A DNA stretch of 64,000 nt from Nocardioides soli (GCF_014191495.1 NZ_JACHWR010000001.1:124001-188000), one strand, 5' to 3'; positions 50,589 to 60,389 are shown, numbered from the stretch's first letter. Notes: a model not told the origin generated them from the letters alone. Translations and numbers: made by a program.

Positions 50589-51766
50589 GGCCTGCCGCCC
50601 ATGAGGTCCTCCAGGCTCTCAGCCGAGCTCAGCGCGGTGGTGCGCACGTTCTTCTTCTCCTTGTCGCCGCCGCCCAGGACCGCCTGCGGGCCCCGCACGT
50701 TGATACCAGAGGACGGGTCAGCGGTGCAGCCGGCCTTCGTGTTGAACGGCTTGCCCGGGCTGGTGTCGGTGCCCTGACGCATCTCGGTGCCCTCGTAGCC
50801 CGCGACACACGGCAGCGGGTTGAAGAAGGACAGCTGCAGACCGGACTGCATGCCCTTGCTGGTCATCACCGCGTAGGTGATCGAGATGCCCTCGGGCAGC
50901 CGGATCATGGTCTCCTTGACGCCGTCGGCGTTGGTGCCGAAGACCTCGGCGGTCGAGATCAGGTTGCTCATCAGCTCGCCGAGCGGCGCGCCGACCGTGC
51001 CGAACAGCTTGTCCAGCTCGCGGGCGGCAGCGGGGGTCTGCTGCACCAGCCGGCGCCAGTCCTTGTCCTGCTCCGCGAGCGAGTGCGCCAGCAGGTTCAG
51101 GTCCTTGCTGAAGCTCTGGAAGCTGGAGGCGGCCGCCTCCTGGGTCGCCAGCACCCGGCCGGAGTTGTCGATCAGGCTGACCGTCGTCAGGAAGTTGCGG
51201 TCGGCGGTCTTCGCGAACTCGGTGGAGGTCTTCAGCAGGCGGGCCATGTTCTCGCCGTTGCCGCGGGTGAACTCGTACCCCTCGTCGATCACGGTGTTGA
51301 GCGCGTCCGACGGGATCGAGTCGAGCAGGTCCCGGCTGCTGCGCAGCAGGCCGTCGATCGAGGGCGGCAGGTCGGCGGCGGTGAGCGTCAGCTCCGAGCC
51401 CTCCTCCAGCGTCTCGCCGTCGGTCGAGCCGCCACGCAGGTCGAGGTACTGCTCGCCGATGGCGGAGCGGTCCACCACCCGGCCCTGCACCTGGGCCGGG
51501 ATCGGCGGCGCGCCCCGGCTGATCCGGACCTCGGCCTGGGCGCCGTCCTGATCGGCGTCCAGGGACTCCACCAGGCCGACCGGCACCCCGCGGTAGGTGA
51601 CCTCGGAGCCCTCGAAGAGGCCGCCGGCGTTCGGCATGTAGACCGTGACCCGGTAGCCGCCGATGTAGCGGTCCAGGCCGACGTAGTGCACCGCCAGGAA
51701 CGTCGTGGTGCACACGGCGACCACCACGAACACGAGCACCTTGCCCTTGGTCATCCAGGTGAGCAT
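50585..51766 (-). CDS. Mce family protein, MceF position
   Basis: A 393-aa protein with an N-terminal anchor helix (~9-27) and an MCE domain (~36-115; YMPNAGGLFEGSEVTYRGVP, RVVDRSAIGEQYLDL). A long helical region follows, then C-terminal low-complexity. MceF is the last of six Mce subunits that assemble a lipid-carrying tube across the envelope. ATGA overlap with the lipoprotein gene upstream. Confidence 0.88.
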   Translation of the reverse strand: MLTWMTKGKVLVFVVVAVCTTTFLAVHYVGLDRYIGGYRVTVYMPNAGGLFEGSEVTYRGVPVGLVESLDADQDGAQAEVRISRGAPPIPAQVQGRVVDRSAIGEQYLDLRGGSTDGETLEEGSELTLTAADLPPSIDGLLRSSRDLLDSIPSDALNTVIDEGYEFTRGNGENMARLLKTSTEFAKTADRNFLTTVSLIDNSGRVLATQEAAASSFQSFSKDLNLLAHSLAEQDKDWRRLVQQTPAAARELDKLFGTVGAPLGELMSNLISTAEVFGTNADGVKETMIRLPEGISITYAVMTSKGMQSGLQLSFFNPLPCVAGYEGTEMRQGTDTSPGKPFNTKAGCTADPSSGINVRGPQAVLGGGDKEKKNVRTTALSSAESLEDLMGGRP

Positions 51767-53223
51767 CAGCCCTCCTCCCCTGCGGACGACGCTGCCGAAG
51801 ACGACGCGGACGACGACGCGGACGAGCTCGCGCTCTGGCTGGGCACCTGCACCGACGGCTGCGGCAGACCCGGCAGCGCCGAGTCGGTGGGCGGCAGCAG
51901 GCTCGGCGTGGGCGAGACCGAGGTCGACGGCTTGGCGGAGTCCGTCGCACCATCCGGCGAGGCACCGCCCGACGGGCTCGGTGAGCCCGACCCACCGGCA
52001 CTCGGCGAGGACGATCCACCGGCGCTCGGGGACGCCGAGCCGCTAGCACTCGGCGAGGACGAGGGGCTCGCCCTCTTCTCGCCGTCCCTGGCGGCTGCGC
52101 CCTGCTGGACGCCGGAGCCTCCACCACCGCCGGCGAAGGGGTCGATCGGCGGCAGCGTCCCCGTGTCGGGGTACTGCGGCCACGGGCACCCCATGCCGGT
52201 GCAGGTGTCGGGCAGCGAGGCGTAGTTCGCGGTCACGAACACGTTCATGTAGTCACCCTTGATCGCGTCGAGCACCGAGTCGGGGAACGGGTAGGTGAGC
52301 AGCAGCTCCAGCGAGTTCGGCAGGGCGGCCCCCGACGCGGCCAGCTCGCGCAGGATCGGCTCGAGCAGCTCCATGTCCTTGACCATGTCCTTCTGGGACG
52401 CGTCCAGGGTCCGGATGCTGACCTGCCCGAGCTTGTCCAGGGCCTGCAGCATCTTGACCAGCTGGGTGCGCTGCTCGGTCAGCACCTGCATGCCGGGGCT
52501 CAGCCCCTCCAGGGCCTCCGCGATCTTGTCCTTGTCGCGGTCCAGCGTCGCGGAGAGGGTGGCCATGGAGTCGAGCGCGTCGGTGATCGCGCCCTTGCGC
52601 GCATCGAGGTTGGCCATGAAGGCCTCCATGTTGCGCAGGAAGCCCCGGATCTCGCCGGGCCGGCCGTCGGAGACCTGCTGCAGCTCGCGCGAGATGTCGC
52701 GGAACTTGGCGATGCCGCCGCCGTTGACCACCAGCGACAGCGCGCCGAGCACCTGCTCGATCTCGGCCACCTGGCTGGTGTCGGCGATCGGGATGTTGGC
52801 GCCCGACTTCAGCGCCGGGCCCGAGGTCGTCTTGGTGGGCCGGATCAGCGCGACGTACTTCTCGCCCAGCAGCGAGGTCTGCTGCAGCCGGGCCGTGGTG
52901 CCCTTCGGGAGTACGACGTCGCCGCGCACCAGCAGCGTGGCCCGGGCGGTGCGCCCGTCGGGGTTGAGCTCGATCGAGGCGACCCGGCCGACCGCGATGT
53001 TCTCCACCTTGACGCTGCTCTGCGGCACCAGGTCGACGACGTCGTCGAAGTCCGCGGTGATCTCCAGCGGGTGGTCGCCGACGTCGGCGCCACCGGGCAG
53101 CGGGGTGTTGTAGAGGTCCTTGCCCAGGCTGCACCCGGACAGCAGCAGCGCGAGACCCAGCGATAGGGCCAGCGCCAGGGTCACGACGCGTCGGCGTTGG
53201 AAAGTACGACGGCGGGAGCTCAT
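51766..53223 (-). CDS. Mce family lipoprotein, MceE position, Ser/Pro-rich tail
   Basis: A 485-aa predicted lipoprotein. Signal with lipobox LLLSGCSLG near residue 27-35, so Cys is lipidated after LspA cleavage. The MCE domain spans ~45-125 (VDLVPQSSVKVENIAVGRVA). A helical region is followed by a 120-residue Ser/Pro/Gly-rich C-terminus (SPSSSPSASGSASPSAGG...) that is longer than in typical MceE/LprK. The start ATG at 53223 excludes the 500-codon upstream extension, which is the MceD gene in another frame. Coupled to both neighbours. Confidence 0.88.
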   Translation of the reverse strand: MSSRRRTFQRRRVVTLALALSLGLALLLSGCSLGKDLYNTPLPGGADVGDHPLEITADFDDVVDLVPQSSVKVENIAVGRVASIELNPDGRTARATLLVRGDVVLPKGTTARLQQTSLLGEKYVALIRPTKTTSGPALKSGANIPIADTSQVAEIEQVLGALSLVVNGGGIAKFRDISRELQQVSDGRPGEIRGFLRNMEAFMANLDARKGAITDALDSMATLSATLDRDKDKIAEALEGLSPGMQVLTEQRTQLVKMLQALDKLGQVSIRTLDASQKDMVKDMELLEPILRELAASGAALPNSLELLLTYPFPDSVLDAIKGDYMNVFVTANYASLPDTCTGMGCPWPQYPDTGTLPPIDPFAGGGGGSGVQQGAAARDGEKRASPSSSPSASGSASPSAGGSSSPSAGGSGSPSPSGGASPDGATDSAKPSTSVSPTPSLLPPTDSALPGLPQPSVQVPSQSASSSASSSASSSAASSAGEEG

Positions 53224-54272
53224 CGGCGTCCCTCCTCGCCCGCGCCGCCCAGCATCGTCGGCGGGGCCTTGCGCGAGGTCTGGGCGGTCAGGCCGTCGGT
53301 CGACCACAGCGAGACCTCGTTGACGTTGCCGCGGCCGGCGATCACGTTCTGCTCGGGCACGTAGGCGTCGCTGAGGTTGTGCAGCAGCAGCGGTGCCAGC
53401 TTGATCATCTCGTCGAGCGACTGCTGCTGCTTCTTCAGCGCCTTGGCCGTCGGCACCAGCTGCTTCACGCTGGAGCGGAGGTTGGCGCGGTTCTCCTCGA
53501 TGAAGTCGTCGAGCACCGCCATCGCGCCGGCCAGGTTCTTGGCCATCCGGCCCATGTCGTCGCGGTCGTCGGCCAGGTAGCCGGCCACGTCGGCGAACTG
53601 GTTGCTCACCTTCAGCACCGCACTGTCGTTGGCCACCAGCATCTGGTTGAGCTGGTCGAGGTTGGCCAGCATCGAGAAGAAGCTGTCGTCCACGTTCGAC
53701 AGGGTCGCGCTGGCCTTGCCGAACTCGCGGATCATCGTGTTCAGGTTCTCGCCCTGCCCGTCGAGGTTGTCGGCGCCCACCTCGAGCAGCCGGGTCAGCG
53801 CGCCGTTGCGGTTGGCGCCGCGGGGGCCGAGGGCCTCGGCCATGTCCTTGAGCCCGGCGTACAGGTCGTCGATCTCGACCGGCACCGCGGTGTCCTTGCG
53901 CGCGATGACGGTGCCGCTGCTCAGCTTGGCGCCGGATCCCTCGACCCAGGGCTCGGTCATCTGCACGAACCGGTCGCTGACCATGGTCGGCGCGATGATC
54001 ACGGCCTTGGTGTCGGCGGCGATCGGCTGGTCCTCGTCGATCTCCATGGTTACCCGCACGCTCTCGCCCTCGGCGGTCACCACGGTGACCTTGCCGACGG
54101 GTACGCCGAGCACCTGCACGTCCGATCCGGGGTAGAGGCCGACGGTGGAGTCGAAGAGCGCGACCACCGTGATCGGCTCGGTGCGCAGCATCATCCGCGC
54201 CCCGAGCGCGCCGGCCACCACCATCGTGACCACCAGCGCGGTCACCAGGCCACGGCGCAGGGCGTGACTCAT
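53220..54272 (-). CDS. Mce family protein, MceD position
   Basis: A 350-aa subunit with an anchor helix (~9-28), the MCE domain (~38-115; FDSTVGLYPGSDVQVLGVP, VQMTEPWVEG) and a helical region with GENLNTMIREFGKASATLSN. The start is the ATG at 54272 inside a longer open frame that would begin in the previous gene. It overlaps MceC by 4 bp and MceE by 4 bp. Confidence 0.9.
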   Translation of the reverse strand: MSHALRRGLVTALVVTMVVAGALGARMMLRTEPITVVALFDSTVGLYPGSDVQVLGVPVGKVTVVTAEGESVRVTMEIDEDQPIAADTKAVIIAPTMVSDRFVQMTEPWVEGSGAKLSSGTVIARKDTAVPVEIDDLYAGLKDMAEALGPRGANRNGALTRLLEVGADNLDGQGENLNTMIREFGKASATLSNVDDSFFSMLANLDQLNQMLVANDSAVLKVSNQFADVAGYLADDRDDMGRMAKNLAGAMAVLDDFIEENRANLRSSVKQLVPTAKALKKQQQSLDEMIKLAPLLLHNLSDAYVPEQNVIAGRGNVNEVSLWSTDGLTAQTSRKAPPTMLGGAGEEGRR

Positions 54273-55291
54273 GAGGCACCTCCGGGGTAGCAGTTGCGGA
54301 CCACGTCGTTCTCCAGCACCGGCTCGTTGTTCTGGTCGAAGAGACCGCACAGGTAGGCGTCCACCCAGCGCCCGTTGCCGAGGGCCGAGCCCAGCATCCG
54401 GTAGTAGGGGCCGAGCTTCGCCAGGGCCTGGTCGATGTTCTTCTGGTTGTCGTTGAGGATCGCGCTGACCCGGTCGAGCTTGCGCAGCGCCGGCGCGAGG
54501 GACTCCTCGTTGTCCTCGACCAGGCCGCGCAGCTGCTCGCCGAGCTCGGAGCTGCCGACGAAGAGCGCGTGCACCGCCTTGCGACGCTTCTGCAGCTCGC
54601 CGAGCAGGTCCGAGCCGTCGTTGATGAGTGCCGCCAGCTCGGTGTTGCGGCTGGCGAGGGTGCCGGTGACACCGTCGGTGGCCGTCAGGAGCCGGTCCAG
54701 CTCGGTGTCGCGCGAGGAGATGGTCCGGGACAGGTCGGTCAGGCCGGCGACCATCCGCTGCACCGACTCCGGGGTGTCCTCGAACGCGTCGGCCAACGCG
54801 TCGAAGCTGGCCTCGAGCTTGACGGTGTCGATCTCGCCGAAGGTGCTGGCCATGTCGGACACGGCGGCGTTCACGTCGTACGGCGTGGTGGTGCGCGCCA
54901 GCGGGATGGGCCCGTCGAGCGAGCCGGTGCCGAGCGGGTCGAGGGCGACGAACTTCTGCCCGAGCATCGTCTTGACCTTGATCGCCGCGGTCGTCTCGTC
55001 GTGCAGGTCCACGCCCTTGGCCTGGAAGCTGACCACGACCTGGTTGCCGTCGAGCCGCACCTCGGTGACCTCGCCGACCCGGACGCCGGCCACCCGGACC
55101 TCGTTGCCGGGGCGCAGGCCGCCCGCCTCGGTGAAGACCGCCTGGTAGACCTTGCCGTCACCGATGATCGGCAGGCCGCTCATGTTCATCGCGGCCAGGA
55201 AGGCCACACCCATGACGAGCAGGCCGGCCAGCGCCAGCACCACCCGGTTGCGTTCGGCGAACGCGCGTGGGAACCGAGGCATCAGCGACAC
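54269..55291 (-). CDS. Mce family protein, MceC position
   Basis: A 340-aa subunit. MPRFPRAFAERNRVVLALAG begins the anchor helix. The MCE domain spans ~45-125 (FTEAGGLRPGNEVRVAGVRV, KTMLGQKFVALDP). A helical region (LLGELQKRRKAVHALF) precedes the conserved end CYPGG. Its start overlaps MceB by 10 bp. Confidence 0.9.
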   Translation of the reverse strand: MSLMPRFPRAFAERNRVVLALAGLLVMGVAFLAAMNMSGLPIIGDGKVYQAVFTEAGGLRPGNEVRVAGVRVGEVTEVRLDGNQVVVSFQAKGVDLHDETTAAIKVKTMLGQKFVALDPLGTGSLDGPIPLARTTTPYDVNAAVSDMASTFGEIDTVKLEASFDALADAFEDTPESVQRMVAGLTDLSRTISSRDTELDRLLTATDGVTGTLASRNTELAALINDGSDLLGELQKRRKAVHALFVGSSELGEQLRGLVEDNEESLAPALRKLDRVSAILNDNQKNIDQALAKLGPYYRMLGSALGNGRWVDAYLCGLFDQNNEPVLENDVVRNCYPGGAS

Positions 55292-56355
55292 CTCCCGGCG
55301 ACCGGCTTCACACCGAGATCACCCATGTAGCCCTCGGCCATCGGGATCCGTCCGTCCATGGAGCACATGTAGAAGTTGAGCCAGGAGCCGTAGCTGGCGG
55401 TCCGGCCGATGCGATCGAGCTTGATCGGCAGCTTCTTCAGGAAGCTGTCGACCTGGTCGCTGTGCTTGTCGAGGTTCGCCGACAGCACGCCGACGTGGGT
55501 GATCGACTTGCGCAGCGGCGGGCGGATGTCGTGCATCAGGTCGGCGACCCGGGAGGTCAGCTCGCCCATACCCTCGATGGAGGCGCCGATCGAGGCGCGA
55601 TCCTCCGACAGCCCCGAGACCAGCTCCTGCATCGAGACCAGCATCGTGTCGAGCTGCCCGGAGCGCTCGTTGACGGTGGTCATCACGCCGTTCAGGCTGG
55701 TGATCAGCTCGCCGATCACCTGGTCCTTCTCGGCCAGCGTCGAGGTCAGGCTCGCGGTGCTCTGCAGCAGTCCGTCCACGGTGGCGCCCTCGCCCTGGAA
55801 CACCGCGATGATCTGCTCGCTGAGCTTGTTGACGTCGTCGGGGTCGAGCATCCGCAGCAGCGGCCGGAAGCCGTTGAAGAGCACGGTCAGGTCCAGTGCG
55901 GGCCGGGTCTCGTCGAGCCCGAAGGTGTGGCCGGGCTTGATCGCCGCGTCGGTGCTGGCGCTCGCGGGCTGGATGTCGCTGCCGGCGCCGGCCCGGGGCG
56001 GCTGCTCCACGGCCAGGTAGCGCTGACCGACGAGGTTGCGGAACTTCAGCTGGATCACCGCGCCCGCGTCGAGGCGCACGCCCTTGCGGATCGTGAAGGT
56101 CACCTTGGCCAGCCGGTTGTCGGTGACCGACACGTCCTGCACGGTGCCGACCTTGACCCCGGCGATCCGGACGTCGTCGCCGCGGTTGACGCTGGTCGCG
56201 TCGCTGAAGATCGCGGTGTACTCCTGGGCTTCCCCGGCCGAGCTGTTGCGGATGGTGGTGGCCAGGATCCCGGTCGCCGTCACCGTGATGATCGTGAAGA
56301 CCAGGCTCTTGATCGCGATGATCCACAGCGGGCCGTGGTTGGCATCCCTACTCAT
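55282..56355 (-). CDS. Mce family protein, MceB position
   Basis: A 357-aa subunit with an anchor helix (~10-30), MCE domain (~42-120; FSDATSVNRGDDVRIAGVKV, FRNLVGQRYLAVEQP) and a helical stretch (IGELITSLNGVMTTVNERSG). ATGA coupling to MceA. The C-terminus GDLGVKPVAGRCR is short. Confidence 0.9.
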   Translation of the reverse strand: MSRDANHGPLWIIAIKSLVFTIITVTATGILATTIRNSSAGEAQEYTAIFSDATSVNRGDDVRIAGVKVGTVQDVSVTDNRLAKVTFTIRKGVRLDAGAVIQLKFRNLVGQRYLAVEQPPRAGAGSDIQPASASTDAAIKPGHTFGLDETRPALDLTVLFNGFRPLLRMLDPDDVNKLSEQIIAVFQGEGATVDGLLQSTASLTSTLAEKDQVIGELITSLNGVMTTVNERSGQLDTMLVSMQELVSGLSEDRASIGASIEGMGELTSRVADLMHDIRPPLRKSITHVGVLSANLDKHSDQVDSFLKKLPIKLDRIGRTASYGSWLNFYMCSMDGRIPMAEGYMGDLGVKPVAGRCR

Positions 56356-57719
56356 TTCAGCACCACCTTGGTGTTGCGGAGGGTCGGTCCGAGCAGGAGG
56401 CTGTTCCAGCGCGGGTACTCGCTCGGCGCCATCCCCTGGGTGGGTGCGACCAGCTCGGCGATCAACTGGTTCTCTCCCGGCGAGTTCGCCTCGCCGAGCC
56501 CGGCCAGCGCCCGCACGTAGGACTGCGCGTTGTCGCCCGGCGGCGGACCGATCTGGGCGGGCTCGCCGGTGGAGGCGTCGGTGGCGTCGTCGCCGACCGG
56601 CACCTGCGGCCAGGCCGCCATCCGGGCCGCACTGGTGTCGGCACTCCGCTTGGCCGCCTCGGTGCCGACCTCACCGGTCACGTAGGGGCACCGCGGCGGC
56701 GGGTTGCCCTGGGTGTATTCGATGTCGTCGACCCCGGCGAGGTACTTGCTGCGGGCCGGCATCACGGTGAGCACGCCGTGCATGCCGGGCTCGTCGGTGC
56801 CCGCGCCCAGCGCGGCGTCCATGCGCGGTTTGAAGTTCGCCACCGCCTTGAACAGGCAGGGGAACTGCGAGGCGTAGGGAGACGTGGCCCTCAGGGCGGC
56901 CTTGCTCTCCTTGGAGAGCACCACGATGGTGTCGTGGTTGTCGCTGATCCAGCCGCGGGTGGTGTCGGCCGAGCTGATCACGCTGGCGTAGACATCGCGC
57001 AGCCGGGCCTGCTCGTCGACCAGCGTCTGCGAGCTGGTGGTCATCGTGCTCAGGGCGTCGACCAGGTCGGGGACGGCGACGTTCCACTCGTCCGCGACCC
57101 GGGCCAGCCGCTCCAGGTCCTCGGTCATCTGCGGCACCTGGGGGTTGAGCTTGGCGACGTAGCGCGACCACTCGACCATCGTGTCGCCGATCTCCTTGCC
57201 CTGGCCGCGGAGCATGTCGGAGAACTCGCTGAGCATGGCCGAGAGCTTCTCCGGCTGGATCGCCGTGAGCACGGGCAGCAGGGAGTCGAGCACCTGCTGC
57301 AGCTCGGCGGCCTCGGCCGAGGCGTCCTGGTGGATCACGTCGCCGGCCTGCAGGGTCGTGCTGCTGGGCTGCGGCGGCACCACCAGCGCGACGTACCGCT
57401 CGCCGAACATGGTCTTGGGCAGCAGCCGGGCGACCACGTTGTCGGGCACCTTGTCCAGCGTCGCGGGGTCCAGCGCCAGCCGCAGGTCGGCACCCTCGTC
57501 GGTAGCGGAGATCTCGGACACCGAGCCCACCGGGACGCCGTTGAGCTTGACGTCGGAGCCGACCTGGAGCGCGTTGCCGACCACGTTGGTCTGCAGGATC
57601 ACGTCGCGGTGCGGCACCAGCACCCGGTTGTAGGACAGGTAGGCCACCACGAGGCCGCCGGCCAGCAGCGACAGGGTGAGGACGCCGAGCAGCATGTCTC
57701 GGACTCGACCGAATGTCAT
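56352..57719 (-). CDS. Mce family protein, MceA position
   Basis: A 455-aa subunit, the first Mce gene after the permeases. The anchor helix lies at ~9-31, MCE domain ~38-115 (VGNALQVGSDVKLNGVPVG, PKTMFGERYVALVVPP). A long helical region follows, with a Pro-rich C-terminus. An open frame to 57752 would lie inside YrbEB, so the ATG at 57719, overlapping its stop, is chosen. Confidence 0.9.
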   Translation of the reverse strand: MTFGRVRDMLLGVLTLSLLAGGLVVAYLSYNRVLVPHRDVILQTNVVGNALQVGSDVKLNGVPVGSVSEISATDEGADLRLALDPATLDKVPDNVVARLLPKTMFGERYVALVVPPQPSSTTLQAGDVIHQDASAEAAELQQVLDSLLPVLTAIQPEKLSAMLSEFSDMLRGQGKEIGDTMVEWSRYVAKLNPQVPQMTEDLERLARVADEWNVAVPDLVDALSTMTTSSQTLVDEQARLRDVYASVISSADTTRGWISDNHDTIVVLSKESKAALRATSPYASQFPCLFKAVANFKPRMDAALGAGTDEPGMHGVLTVMPARSKYLAGVDDIEYTQGNPPPRCPYVTGEVGTEAAKRSADTSAARMAAWPQVPVGDDATDASTGEPAQIGPPPGDNAQSYVRALAGLGEANSPGENQLIAELVAPTQGMAPSEYPRWNSLLLGPTLRNTKVVLK

Positions 57720-58627
57720 CCCGCGATCCTCACCGTCGTCGCCGCGCCCCACAGGGCCATCGAGAGGATCAGGTCGAGCACCGCCACCGAAACCAGGCTG
57801 CGGCGCACGGCGCGGCCGACGGCCACGCCGACCCCGGCCGGTCCGCCGGTGGCCTGGTAGCCCATCCGGCAGTGCACCATGATGATCATCACCGAGAAGA
57901 TCAGCACCTTGACGAAGGACAGCATGATGTCGACGGGTGGCAGGAACAGGTTGAAGTAGTGGTCGTAGGTGCCGGCCGACTGCCCGTAGATGTAGACGGT
58001 GACGAACCGCGCTCCGGCGTACGACGTGAGCAGCCCGATCACGTAGAGCGGGACGATCGCCACGAAGCCGGCGATCACCCGGGTGGTGATCAGGTAGGGC
58101 ACCGGCGAGACGGCCATCGCGCTGAGCGCGTCGACCTCTTCGTTGATCCGCATCGCGCCCAGCTGCGCGGTGAACCCGGAGCCGACGGTGGCCGAGAGCG
58201 CCAGCGCGGCGACCATGGGCGCCACCTCGCGGGTGTTGAAGTAGGCGGAGATGAAGCCGTTGAGGGCCGAGGCGCCGATCTGGTCGAGCGCGGCGTAGCC
58301 CTGCATGCCGACCACGAAGCCGACGGAGAGGGTCAGCCCGAGCATCACGCCGATGGTGCCGCCGATCACGGCCAGGGCACCGGAGCCGAAGCTGACCTCC
58401 GAGAGCAGCCGCAGCACCTCCTTGGGGTAGTGCCGCAGGGTCCCGGGAATGTGCAGCAGCACGTTGATGTAGAAGCGCAGGTCGGCGCCGAGCTGCGAGA
58501 GCTTGTCGACCGGCCAGCGCAGCCAGCGCGCCGGCGCCGACGGATCGGACGGTGCCGGGGTCGACGGCGCGGGTGGCGGCGGGGCCGCTGCCTGGAGCGG
58601 GACGGCGGGGTCGGCCACGTCGGCCAT
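57716..58627 (-). CDS. MlaE/YrbE-type permease, YrbEB position
   Basis: A 303-aa permease. The first ~30 residues are Pro/Ala-rich. Five to six membrane helices follow with the MlaE motif region GSGFTAQLGAMRINEEVDAL. It pairs with the YrbEA half to carry lipids for the Mce tube. One base separates the fusion gene's stop from its ATG. ATGA coupling to MceA downstream. Confidence 0.9.
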   Translation of the reverse strand: MADVADPAVPLQAAAPPPPAPSTPAPSDPSAPARWLRWPVDKLSQLGADLRFYINVLLHIPGTLRHYPKEVLRLLSEVSFGSGALAVIGGTIGVMLGLTLSVGFVVGMQGYAALDQIGASALNGFISAYFNTREVAPMVAALALSATVGSGFTAQLGAMRINEEVDALSAMAVSPVPYLITTRVIAGFVAIVPLYVIGLLTSYAGARFVTVYIYGQSAGTYDHYFNLFLPPVDIMLSFVKVLIFSVMIIMVHCRMGYQATGGPAGVGVAVGRAVRRSLVSVAVLDLILSMALWGAATTVRIAG

Positions 58628-58628
58628 G

Positions 58629-60389
58629 TCAGGCCCCCTTCATGGGCACCAGCGTCAGGTACAACGCGGTGAGGACGAAGTTGACGAAGAAGAGCAGCAG
58701 GAAGGTGATCACCACGGACTGGTTCACCGAGTCGCCGACGCCCTTGGGGCCGGGCGCGGTGTTCAGGCCGCGGTAGCAGGCGACCACGCCGGCGAGGAAC
58801 CCGAAGATCACCGCCTTGATCTCGCCGACCCACAGGTCGGAGATCTGGGCCAGCGCGGTGAAGCTGGAGAGGTAGGCGCCGGGGGTGCCGCCCTGGAGGA
58901 TCACGTTGAAGAAGTAGCCGCCGAGCACGCCGACGACCGAGACGAGGCCGTTGAGCAGCACGGCGCCGATCACGCAGGCGAGCACCCGGGGCACCACGAG
59001 GCGCTGCACCGGGTCGAGCCCCATCACCCGCATCGCGTCGGTCTCGTCGCGGATGGTGCGGGCACCGAGCTCGGCGCAGATGGCGGCGCCGCCGGCGCCG
59101 GCGATGACCAGGGTGGTGACGATCGGGGAGGCCTGTTGCACCACCGCGAGCACGCTGGCCGCACCGGTGAACGACTGGGCGCCGATCTGCTGGGTCAGGG
59201 TGCCGAGCTGGAGCGCGATCACCGCACCGAGCGGGATCGAGATCAGCATCGCGGGCACCCACGACACGCTGACCACGAACCAGAACTGCTGGAGGGCCTC
59301 GGCCCACGAGAAGGGCCGGCGGAAGCCGGCCCTGATCGTGTCGAGCCCGAGGGCGAAGAGACTGCCGGTCGCGGTCAGCGCCCGGGCCGGGAGACCGGGC
59401 TTGGGGATGGCCCGCGCTCGGTCATTCTCCTCGTCGTCGGCGATGTACAGGGACGCGGCGCCGGAGCTGACCCGGGCGCGGTGGCGCTCGGCGCTGGCCC
59501 GGACCGCCCCGGAGCGCGGCGCCAGCTGGCGGGGCAGCACCTCGATGGCCCGGGCGCCGGCGTGCACCATCGTGGAGCCGGGGTAGCCGCCGCCCTCGTA
59601 GCCGATCGGGTCGGTGCGCTTGTGGTCGGCCTCCTCGCTCATCCCGATCGGGCCGTCGGGGTCGCCGCTCATGAACTGGCTGACCACCGGGTGGTCGGTC
59701 ATCAGGAAGTCCTCGCGGGGCCCGAACATCACCAGCTCGCGGCGATAGAGCATGCCCAGGTTGTCGGGCAGCGTGCGCGCCAGCTCGATGTTGTGGGTGA
59801 CCACGAGCATGGTGGCGTCGGTGGCCGCGTTGACCTCGATCAGCAGCTCGGCGAGGTTCGACGTACGCACCGGGTCGAGGCCCGAGTCGGGCTCGTCGAT
59901 CAGGATGATCTCGGGGTCGGTGACCAGCGACCGGGCCAGGCCGGCGCGCTTCTTCATGCCGCCGGAGATCTCGCCGGGCAGCTTGTGCTCCTGGCCGACC
60001 AGGCCGACCATGTCGAGCTTCTCCAGCACGACGTCGCGGATCTTCGACTCCTTGAACTTGGTGTGCTCGCGCAGCGGGAAGGCGACGTTGTCGTAGACGC
60101 TCATCGACCCGAAGAGCGCGCCGTCCTGGAAGAGGACGCCGAACTTCTTGCGCAGCTCGAGCCGCCGCGACTCGCGCGCCGAGACCATGTCGACCCCGTC
60201 GATGAGCACCTGCCCGTGCTCGGGCTTGGTGAGCCCGATGATCGACTTGAGGAACACCGACTTGCCGGTGCCCGAGGGGCCCATCATGGCGGTGATCTCA
60301 CCGGGCGGCAGGGTCAGCGTGACGTCGTGCCAGATGTTCTGGCGACCGTACGTCTTGCTGAGTCCGATCACTTCGACGGATCCGCCCAC
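58629..60389 (-). CDS. ABC transporter ATPase fused to MlaE/YrbEA-type permease
   Basis: A 586-aa protein in one uninterrupted frame. Residues 1-~270 are an Mkl/MlaF-type ATPase: Walker A GPSGTGKS (37-44), signature ISGGMKKRAG (141-150), Walker B IILIDEPDSGLD (161-172). A ~65-residue linker resembles the tail of stand-alone ATPases. Residues ~335-586 are a complete YrbEA permease (FTGAASVLAVVQQASPIVTT, AAICAELGARTIRDETDAM). There is no ATG or GTG between them that would start the permease in the normal position. The GTG at 60389 follows AGGGAGG. The two functions are usually separate genes in Streptomyces and mycobacteria, so this is unusual or a sequencing artefact that should be excluded. 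Confidence 0.9.
   Translation of the reverse strand: MGGSVEVIGLSKTYGRQNIWHDVTLTLPPGEITAMMGPSGTGKSVFLKSIIGLTKPEHGQVLIDGVDMVSARESRRLELRKKFGVLFQDGALFGSMSVYDNVAFPLREHTKFKESKIRDVVLEKLDMVGLVGQEHKLPGEISGGMKKRAGLARSLVTDPEIILIDEPDSGLDPVRTSNLAELLIEVNAATDATMLVVTHNIELARTLPDNLGMLYRRELVMFGPREDFLMTDHPVVSQFMSGDPDGPIGMSEEADHKRTDPIGYEGGGYPGSTMVHAGARAIEVLPRQLAPRSGAVRASAERHRARVSSGAASLYIADDEENDRARAIPKPGLPARALTATGSLFALGLDTIRAGFRRPFSWAEALQQFWFVVSVSWVPAMLISIPLGAVIALQLGTLTQQIGAQSFTGAASVLAVVQQASPIVTTLVIAGAGGAAICAELGARTIRDETDAMRVMGLDPVQRLVVPRVLACVIGAVLLNGLVSVVGVLGGYFFNVILQGGTPGAYLSSFTALAQISDLWVGEIKAVIFGFLAGVVACYRGLNTAPGPKGVGDSVNQSVVITFLLLFFVNFVLTALYLTLVPMKGA

Noticed and set aside
51766..54672. A 968-codon frame suggesting a giant MceE
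   Set aside because: The first 480 codons are out of frame with MceC and MceD, which show proper anchor and MCE motifs. MceE starts at 53223.
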